Shown here one piece after another: positions 56,990-64,000 of a stretch of DNA of 64,000 nt. The notes under the pieces were generated by a model. The model had not been told where the DNA came from and did no database searches. It saw only the letters and a program-made list of their open reading frames with translations. How positions within the stretch are numbered: the stretch's first letter is position 1; each line of letters opens with the position of its first letter. Origin of the DNA: Mauremys mutica (lineage: Eukaryota; Chordata; Testudines; Geoemydidae); assembly GCF_020497125.1 (NCBI RefSeq), contig NC_059074.1:196178915-196242914 (forward strand), given 5' to 3'. Both the position numbers and the translations under genes were made by a program.

Positions 56990-57750
56990 CTGGGGCGGGG
57001 CGGGAGCTCTCCTTGCCGAGCGCGGCCCCCGGGAGGCATTTCGCCGGCTCCCCAGACATGTGTCACTGTTCCTGACGAGCTGCCAGCCCCCGTCCCCGGC
57101 AAAGCAGCTGGCCCAGCCGGGGGCAGGACCGGAGCCCGGGATGAAGAAGCTGCCTGGGGCCGGCAGCGAGGGGGCAGGACGCAGAGGGATGGGGAGGGGG
57201 GGGGACCCGGCCGGCACGAGCAGCCAGGGGCCCGGCCCCTCCTCTACCTACCTGCCTGCGGCCGCTCACGCAGCGAATCCCGGCCAGGCTGGAGCGGGCA
57301 CCGCGCACCCCGCGGGGCTCGCGCCGCTGCCCATTACCGCAGCGGCACCAGGGGACCGGTCCATGGCTGCGGGGGCCCCGTGGCACAGCCGGGCACTGGC
57401 GGCTGCGGCTGCTGCGGGCGCCTCTGTCCCCTCCCTCCCCACAAGGAACAATCCAGGGCTCCCCGCAGCCGCTCACTCCGCAACCATCACCCTCCGCCTG
57501 GAGACCTGCGCCGCTCACACTAACCTGCCCCCGCGCCACCGAACCTCACTGCTCTGGGGACGCCATTGGCAGAGGCGTGAGCCTGCCCAACAGCGCGAAA
57601 GATAATTGGCTGAGGGCGGACGTCAATCATTCAGTGGGCGGAGACGAGGACCGTGCATAACGAGGGAGAGAGGCGGGGTCCTGACTCGCACTCTGATTGG
57701 CTGCTGTGCTTGAGGGCGGGGTTTGTTTTTATTGAGGAGCCTGGCGATTG
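56990..57750 (-). promoter_or_regulatory. EHBP1: EHBP1 CpG-island promoter
   Basis: The sequence changes from minisatellite to unique DNA very rich in CG dinucleotides. Four CCAAT boxes read on the minus strand (ATTGG on the plus strand at 57565, 57604, 57696 and 57747). GC boxes lie at 57614, 57636, 57672 and 57714. A CRE-like GACGTCAAT lies at 57619-57627. All CCAAT boxes share the orientation expected for leftward transcription into EHBP1. A candidate first-exon donor on the minus strand is GGGGCAG|GTTAGTG near 57525, which would give a short 5' UTR exon starting near 57560-57600. Housekeeping-type CpG promoters with CCAAT boxes are common; the exact start site cannot be read. Confidence 0.75.
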
Positions 57751-57840
57751 GTGAGTGGCGTTGTCAATGAGAGAACGATATAAAGCGGTTGGTTGATGTC
57801 TCCCAGGTGTCGGGTTGATTCAGGGAAGGAGGCGGTGAGT
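57747..57840 (+). promoter_or_regulatory. Possible divergent TATA promoter with a nearby splice donor
   Basis: On the plus strand a TATA-like CGATATAAAG lies at 57776-57785. About 45 bases further on there is a good splice donor, GGAGGCG|GTGAGTGAGG at about 57829. This could start a divergent non-coding transcript running away from EHBP1. There is no coding potential: the following 2 kb is a minisatellite. The ATTGG at 57747 overlaps the EHBP1 promoter set. Divergent transcripts are common at CpG promoters, but nothing here proves transcription. Confidence 0.25.
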
Positions 57841-57960
57841 GAGGAGTGGTCACTCTGTGGGAGGGGAAAGTGACATGAGTAAGCGAGCGAGGCTGCTCCT
57901 CTGGGGTGAGGGGAGGGCGAGATGGAGACGGAGATTCCCTCACAGACGGACCCAGTCCCC

Positions 57961-59870
57961 GCTCTCGCTCACTGGGGGGGAGGGGCTCCCTCACACAGAC
58001 CCTGCCCCGGGCCCCCCTCTCTCACTGGGGGGAGGGGGCTCCCTCACACAGACCCTGCCCCGGGCCCCCCTCTCACTGGGGGGACGCTCCCTCACACAGA
58101 CCCTGCCCCGGGCCCCCCTCTCTCACTGGGGGGGAGGGGCTCCCTCACACAGACCCTGCCCCGGGCCCCCCTCTCTCACTGGGGGGGGAGGGGCTCCCTC
58201 ACACAGACCCTGCCCCGGGCCCCCCTCTCACTGGCGGGGGAGGGGCTCCCTCACACAGACCCTGCCCCGGGCCCCCTCTCACTGGGGGGAGAGGCTCCCT
58301 CACACAGACCCTGCCCCGGGCCCCCCTCTCACTGGGGGGAGAGGCTCCCTCACACAGACCCTGCCCCGGGCCCCCCTCTCACTGGGGGGAGAGGCTCCCT
58401 CACACAGACCCTGCCCCGGGCCCCCCTCTCACTGGGGGGATGCTCCCTCACACAGACCCTGCCCCGGGCCCCCCTATCTCACTGGGGGGGAGGGGCTCCC
58501 TCACACAGACCCTGCCCCGGGCCCCCCTATCTCACTGGGGGGGAGGGGCTCCCTCACACAGACCCTGCCCCGGGCCCCCCTCTCTCACTGGGGGGGGTGG
58601 TCTCCCTCACACAGACCCTGCCCCGGGCCCCTCTCTCACTGGGGGGGGAGGGGCTCCCTCACACAGACCCTGCCCCGGGCCCCCCTCTCTCACTGGGGGG
58701 GGAGGGGCTCCCTCACACAGACCCTGCCCCGGGCCCCCCTCTCACTGGGGGGAGAGGGCTCCCTCACACAGACCCTTCCCCGGGCCCCCCTCTAACTGGG
58801 GGGGAGGGGGCTCCTTCACACAGGCCCTGCCCCGGGCCCCCCTCTCACTGGGGGGGGAGGGGCTCCCTCACACAGACCCTGCCCCGGGCCCCCTCTCACT
58901 GGGGGGAGGGGGCTCCCTCACACAGACCCTGCCCCGGGCCCCCCTCTCTCACTGGGGGGGAGGGGCTCCCTCACACAGACCCTGCCCCGGGCCCCCCTCT
59001 CTCACTGGGGGGGGAGGGGCTCCCTCACACAGACCCTGCCCCGGGTCCCCCTCTCTCACTGGGGGGGGAGAGGGCTCCCTCACACAGACCCTGCCCCGGG
59101 CCCCCCTCTCACTGGGGGGGGAGGGGCTCCCTCACACAGACCCTGCCCCGGGCCCCCCCTCTCACTGGGGGGGGAGGGGCTCCCTCACACAGACCCTGCC
59201 TCGGGCCCCCCTCTCACTGGGGGGGGAGGGGCTCCCTCACACAGACCCTGCCCCGGGCCCCCCTCTCTCACTGGGGGGAGGGGCTCCCTCACACAGACCC
59301 TGCCCCGGGCCCCCTCTCACTGGGGGGAGGGGCTCCCTCACACAGACCCTGCCCCAGGCCCCCCTCTCACTGGGGGGGGAGGGGCTCCCTCACACAGACC
59401 CTTCCCCGGGCCCCCCTCTCACTGGGGGGGAGGGGCTCCCTCACACAGACCCTTCCCCGGGCCCCCCTCTAACTGGGGGGGAGGGGGCTCCTTCACACAG
59501 GCCCTGCCCCGGGCCCCCCTCTCTCACTGGGGGGAGGGGGCTCCTTCACACAGACCCTGCCCCGGGCCCCCCTCTCTCACTGGGGGGAGGGGGCTCCCTC
59601 ACACAGATCCTGCCCCGGGCCCCTCTCTCACTGGGGGGAGGGGGCTCCCTCACACAGACCCTGCCCCGGGTCCCCCTCTCACTGGCTGGACGCTCCCTCA
59701 CACAGACCCTGCCCCGGGCCCCCCCCCTGTCACTGGGGGGACGCTCCCTCACACAGACCCTGCCCCCAGCCTCTCTCCCTCACAAGGGCAGGGAGACTCC
59801 CTGACACAGACCTTGCCCTGCCCCCCTTCACTGGGGAGGGAAAGCGCCCTCACACAGACCCTGCCCCCTC
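57961..59870. repeat. GC-rich minisatellite, about 52-bp unit, about 36 copies, upstream of EHBP1
   Basis: The unit is CTCACTGGGGGGGAGG, then GGCTCCCTCACACAGACC, then CTGCCCCGGGCCCCCCTCT, with small length changes in the G run and in CTCT/CTCTCT. It fills about 1.9 kb and decays at the right end, after 59690. Both G runs and C runs are on the same strand, so hairpins and quadruplexes on either strand are possible. It shares no unit with the 54.8-57.0 kb array. The 516-632 aa open frames across it have only repeat composition and are not genes. Confidence 0.95.
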
Positions 59871-60065
59871 CCCGGGTAGGAAGTTAGGATCCATCATGCA
59901 AATGTTGGGCAGAATTTAAAATTAATGCTTCCTACCACTTGACAGCAGGGATGCCAGACAGTTACAGCACTTATTTGGAGCCCTTATGGTTTGCAAGGTA
60001 CCATCTTTGAAAGCAGTCACTAGAAGGATGCGGTAGCATTGCTTTGCTTTGCTGCAGCCTACTGA

Positions 60066-60180
60066 AGGGCTTGCCTACTTAAACTGGTTTATTCCTTGCT
60101 TCAATCACTTTAACTTGTGTGGAATTAAGCTCAAGTAATTGAAGTGAGGGTTAAACCAGTTTAAGTGCATCTCCACTAAG
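60066..60180. mobile_element. Short palindromic MITE-like element
   Basis: GGGCTTGCCTACTTAAACTG followed by GTTTATTCC is inverted as GGTTAAACCAGTTTAAGTGC followed by ATCTCCACTAAGGGC. The arms CACTTTAACTT and GAAGTGAGGGTTAA help the fold. Ends are of the CTTGTCTACAC type. Confidence 0.5.
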
Positions 60181-60289
60181 GGCTTGCACTAGTTTTAATT
60201 GGATTGATTTAAAATCAGAGTAGATAAACCGGGATGAAGGATTGAATATAGTAAATTTAGCACTCAGGCCAGTTTCATTTTCACTCTGT

Positions 60290-60573
60290 CAGTTTGGTTG
60301 ACTTTCCTGATTTTATTGCAAGTCTCGTGATACTGGAGATAAGCGATTATGTGAGAGTTTTTTGGGTTTTTTTGGTTTAAAAAGTAAGTTTATGATTTTG
60401 CAGAAAAGCTTGAAAATGTGACCTATGTGTGTGCTCTAAAAGCTCAGAAACCAGAAGGCAAATGAAAAGAATGCAAAACTCTTTTTTAAAAAAATCATGA
60501 TTTTTTTCAAGTCAAACTCATGATTTTTTGAGCCCTGACTCATCATTTTTTAAATGTTGGGGTTTGCACTACT
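60290..60573 (-). mobile_element. CAGTATTGCCAACCCC MITE, copy 4 (opposite strand)
   Basis: The centre holds the family landmark GCAGAAAAGCTTGAAAATGT, GACCTATGTGTGTGCTCTAA, AACCAGAAGGCAAATGAAAA and TCAAACTCATGATTTTTTGA. The end TGTTGGGGTTTGCACTACTG is the inverse of the 29057 start. This is the best preserved copy. Confidence 0.7.
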
Positions 60574-60579
60574 GCAGGG

Positions 60580-63500
60580 TTCCATCAAGTTTCAGAACAT
60601 TAGTTCACCGTCTCTGCAGGAATCATATGCAATGGAACACTTATGGTGACTAAGTTATATGAGAGTCTGCTCATAGAAAAATTGGATTCAAGTCCTGAAT
60701 TGTTTGAATGCATTGCCCTGTGTAAATTGCATTACCAGCTATAGTCAAGGCTCCAAGTGCTCTGTATCAAGCTTGACCTAAATTCTGCAGCCAGTTCTCC
60801 TACTTTCTATAATGCTCTGGTGCAAATTACTGGAAATTCACTATACATTTCAGGTAGGTTAAAAAATGGAAACATTTGATATATATGAAAATGAATAATT
60901 AGCACAATATCTCTTATTTAATTTAACATTACATTCAGTTCAATTTATGTTGTCTCCAAACATTCCCTTTTCAATGTGCTGCACAATTTTATATAGGAGT
61001 AAGTCTTAAGCCTACTAGTCAACCACTTATGTAGCCAGGCCAGATACTGAATAGATATGCAGGGAGATGGGAGAAGAGGAGCCCCCACAACCCAAGTCCT
61101 GAATCAGCTACAGAGTTGCTCCATGGAAGCTGTTGAATCCTTATGGCTGCACTAGTCTTTGCAGGCTCTTCTTATTGCATCCACTAACTTGCAGGGTGGA
61201 ACTCTACAGGAATCTATGTAACTAGTAAATATTCCTGTCTTGACCCCACTCTACCCATGCCCCTCCTTTTCCTCTGTACAGTTGCACTATAGGGAGTCCC
61301 CACAATCACCAGCTGGACTGAGGAGATTCTCTGTGGCCATGAAGGTTGCAATAGGATTTCCCTCATAGATAAGTGGTTTTGTGGGTGGAGAATGACTTTG
61401 CTATAAGAGGAGCTAACTATAGAGAGAGTACATTTGATGGTGGGTATTGGATTGCTAATTTTATCTTTATTGCTGACCTTCCTGACTTACATACCAGTAC
61501 AGTATTCCCCATTCCTTTCCTTCTCGCTCTCCTTTTTTTCCCCTAGGCAGGGCTTATAACTTACGAGAATCCAAGCTACCAGACTTTGTGATTTGACACT
61601 GAGTTTCTTCCCCATATTGCCCCATCCTGGAAAGAGGATCTTCATTGGCAATGAGTCTCCTTTGTATAGTGTACCATTGCTGGCATGTGGATATTGGATC
61701 AGCCTAGGAATTGCTGAGATATCACAGGACCCCCATAAATGCAGTTTTGAATAGTCTTTTGTGTTGATTTGATGCTAAAGTTGCCCCCACTCTGCACATT
61801 AGGAAAAGCAGATTTGCCGGGCCTTACATTTATCTTCTTAAAGTTACACAGTGTCTAGCTAATTCCTAACGTGCAGCTTTGTCCAATATTTTTATTTTTC
61901 TCTCCAGACTCAGACAGGCCATCTCTCTCCAGTAGAATAAATGCAATGGATCCAATGGTTGTTCAGCACTTGTGTTTCAAACATCATTATTTATTAACAT
62001 TTTCCATTTCCTCATTGCTTTTAGGTTCATATTTCACCAAGCCCACAGAAGTTAAAAGCACATGCATATTAGTCTCCTTTTCCCTGCTCAGTGTGGAGAG
62101 TTTTAACACACAGTAATAGGCATTTCTTACAAATTATTTAATTTCAATGTGTTGATTCGAGATTGACAACTTTATAACCTGCGAATGTTTAGAAAATGGA
62201 AAAAAAACCAAAAGTGATCTATTTGGAAGGCTGGGAGCTGCGATTATTAACTATGCAAATAGGGGCCTAGATCTTAGCTGCAACTGAGGAGCATGCAGAG
62301 TAAGTCAGGAGTTGGTAAAAGTGGCTTTAAGCCACTTTTGTGCCCCCAGAATCCTGGGCCAGCTCTGTATGGGCCCTATCCCCAGACATAAATTAGGGCA
62401 GCCAGGGATTAACAGGTCCATGGCTACAGCACCCCCATGTCCTTTTCCCCTGGGCTCACCCCTACCTCTGCCACAGAGGAAGGGATCATGTAGGAGCCCT
62501 AATGTCAACTACATCACCAGAGGATCACTCTATACTGAGAAGATCCTATCATGGCTAACCATGCCAACTTTTAGGGCTCCTTTGTGCCAATGATGAAGTA
62601 TGAAGCACAACTCTGAATCTGACCCAAAAATCTAAAGAAATAGTCACATTTTAATTTAAATGTTAGTTATTAAGATTGGATTATGTTACCAGCTTTATCA
62701 TGAACATAAGAGCAAAACTAGTTACCCGAACTTTCCAATACTCACTTTTAAGGTCAGCAGCTGATTTTATAACTCACGTTACCCCAAACAGGCTTTCTTG
62801 TAACAAACAAAGTGATGGGTCATCTTCACAATATCAAATTTTCTCCTCTGCAGTGGGTCCCTTTATTGTTTTTTCCATGGCCGAACAATAATTTAATTAA
62901 AAGCATTAACAGAAAATCAAATATCCACATGATTAATAGGAACTTAAAAAAAAATATTCAGGAATATATGAATATGTATGCCACTGTGTTTTCTAGTTAA
63001 ACTATATTCCTGTCAAAAATACTGCCTTTCGTAAGGAAGGTAAAGTCCAGGAAGGTATGTTTATGTGTGTGTTTTGGCTATGCCCTCAGCTACAAAACTT
63101 TTGTAACTGTTACATATGTTAAGTAAAATTCTGAGAATTGTTCTAAATCAGGGAGGAGCTTACAGGGGCAGACTGGAAATTTCCAGACCTTTGGGACGCC
63201 TTCCCATAAGCAACCAGCAACAGTTGCAGTCAAGGACACAAAAAGTCAGGGACTTCCAGCCTTCCACAGCTGGCCAGACCCAGTGGGAACAGCCCAGGGC
63301 ACCAGATCCAGCAGCCTTCCCTACCTGTATTCACATTTTATAGTTTTCTAGACTTAGACTCCTGATTCTTACTGGAAGAAAGAAGAGTTAGTTTCCCTAT
63401 AGATCACAAGTCTAATACATTTCTCCTGTCCAAACAGAAAGGTTAGTTACTCTGCTCCTTCTGTTATTCCCTGTTATGCTTTCAAGCTACACATCCTTTC

Positions 63501-64000
63501 TCTTGTCTGTCAACTCCCCTTCATCAGAATAACTAAAGATAGGTTGTTCAACAAGAAATAAATGACCTTTGCTAAAAATAGCTATAATAATAAACCTGTT
63601 TCACCATTCCTCTGTATATGAATGTGTATGAATGTTACTAAATAAACTACATTTATAAAAATTATTATAATATATGGGTTTGTACATTTTTATGAGGATG
63701 TGTAATGTAGTTGAATGATATATACATGAGGCTGTGTCTTTCACTCTTACATGTCGTACATTTTCATATTCCTGCTTCTCACAGAAGCCCAATCTTGTAC
63801 CATAAAAGTCAGTGAAAGACTTTACATTAATTTCAGTGGACACTGGATCACTTCCCAGATGCTGTTCCCTCATATAAGTCCCCTTGCACCAACTGATCAG
63901 TGCCACATATTTGGTATTGTTTTCTCTCTTCTGAATATGCTTTCATATAATACAATTGAATTAATTAAACAAAATCCTCATTACTCTTAATGGGTATCCA
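60580..64000. other. Upstream flank of EHBP1, no gene recognised
   Basis: AT-rich with no CpG island, no recognisable exon and no clear repeat. Open frames of 60-101 codons at 62.3 and 63.6-63.9 kb lack known domains. In human the region upstream of EHBP1 is also gene-poor, as far as I recall. Confidence 0.5.

Larger units (their letters stand above)
1..57560 (-). other. EHBP1: EHBP1 transcription unit, 5' part (gene runs off the left edge)
   Basis: Two exons encode the exact N-terminus expected of EH domain-binding protein 1, and a CpG-island promoter lies upstream of them on the minus strand. The known protein is about 1,200 residues: an N-terminal C2-like domain, NPF motifs that bind EHD proteins, a calponin-homology domain and a C-terminal Rab-binding coiled coil. 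It links endocytic recycling to actin. Only residues 1-54 are in this window, so the remaining exons lie left of position 1. The 57560 boundary is an estimate of the transcription start from the promoter motifs; no start site can be read directly. The intron between the two coding exons runs 2153-53640. Confidence 0.9.

Noticed and set aside
54533..57217. 894-, 788- and 773-aa minus-strand open frames
   Set aside because: They translate a stop-free 42-bp tandem repeat in three frames at once (PPHFIPSQLPPTLF-like units). Frame-independent openness, G-run length variation and lack of any domain show they are not proteins.
56928..57605. 225-238-aa CpG-island open frames
   Set aside because: GC-rich promoter DNA has few stop codons. 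Composition is Ala/Gly/Pro/Arg only, in overlapping frames on both strands.
57839..59804. 632-, 516- and 318-aa plus-strand open frames
   Set aside because: Same reason: the 52-bp repeat lacks stops in every frame, giving HTDPAPGPPLSLGG-type units. No splice or start context supports translation.
62312..62593. Upstream gene exon
   Set aside because: Overlapping frames on both strands, no splice sites of note and no domain.

Overview
The window is vertebrate genomic DNA, almost certainly from a cryptodiran turtle. The clearest lineage marks are two tRNA-derived SINEs of the tortoise (Cry) type with intact pol III A and B boxes, several CR1 LINE 3' ends, MIR/CORE-SINE remnants, and very many hAT-, Tigger- and Harbinger-like non-autonomous DNA transposons. 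There are no bacterial operons, rRNA genes, tRNA genes or CRISPR arrays.

One protein-coding gene can be proved: EHBP1 (EH domain-binding protein 1), on the minus strand. Its first coding exon (53641-53744) holds the ATG and residues 1-34 plus two bases of codon 35. Its second coding exon (2095-2152) holds residues 35-54. A 51,488-bp intron separates them. The promoter and probable 5' UTR exon lie in a CpG island at about 56.99-57.75 kb, with four CCAAT boxes all reading on the minus strand, several GC boxes and a CRE-like site. The rest of the gene lies beyond the left edge (position 1). Human EHBP1 neighbours OTX1 on its 3' side, so OTX1 would be expected further left; that is synteny inference only.

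Layout. 1-2.1 kb: intron after the second coding exon, with a MITE and a dispersed repeat. 2.15-53.6 kb: the giant intron. It holds a 5'-truncated CR1 (3.4-5.2 kb), a two-gene PIF/Harbinger transposon with decayed HARBI1-like and Myb-like genes (7.4-11.1 kb), a 1.5-kb hAT derivative (11.3-12.85 kb), a LINE C-terminus with an open frame and a 13-bp target duplication (16.1-16.5 kb), a hAT-inside-hAT nest carrying its own minisatellite (23.97-26.8 kb), nested MITEs, and further hAT elements with near-perfect 8-bp duplications. 53.6-57.6 kb: first coding exon, intron 1 and promoter; intron 1 holds a 2.2-kb, roughly 42-bp-unit G-rich minisatellite. 57.7-57.85 kb: a possible divergent TATA promoter. 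57.96-59.87 kb: a second, unrelated GC-rich minisatellite of about 52-bp units. 59.9-64 kb: upstream sequence with two MITE-like elements and no gene recognised.

The most notable structures are the EHBP1 promoter sandwiched between two different GC-rich minisatellites, both with higher-order organisation, and the nested transposons whose order of insertion can be read from intact target-site duplications. The long open frames over the three minisatellites are artefacts of stop-free tandem repeats.
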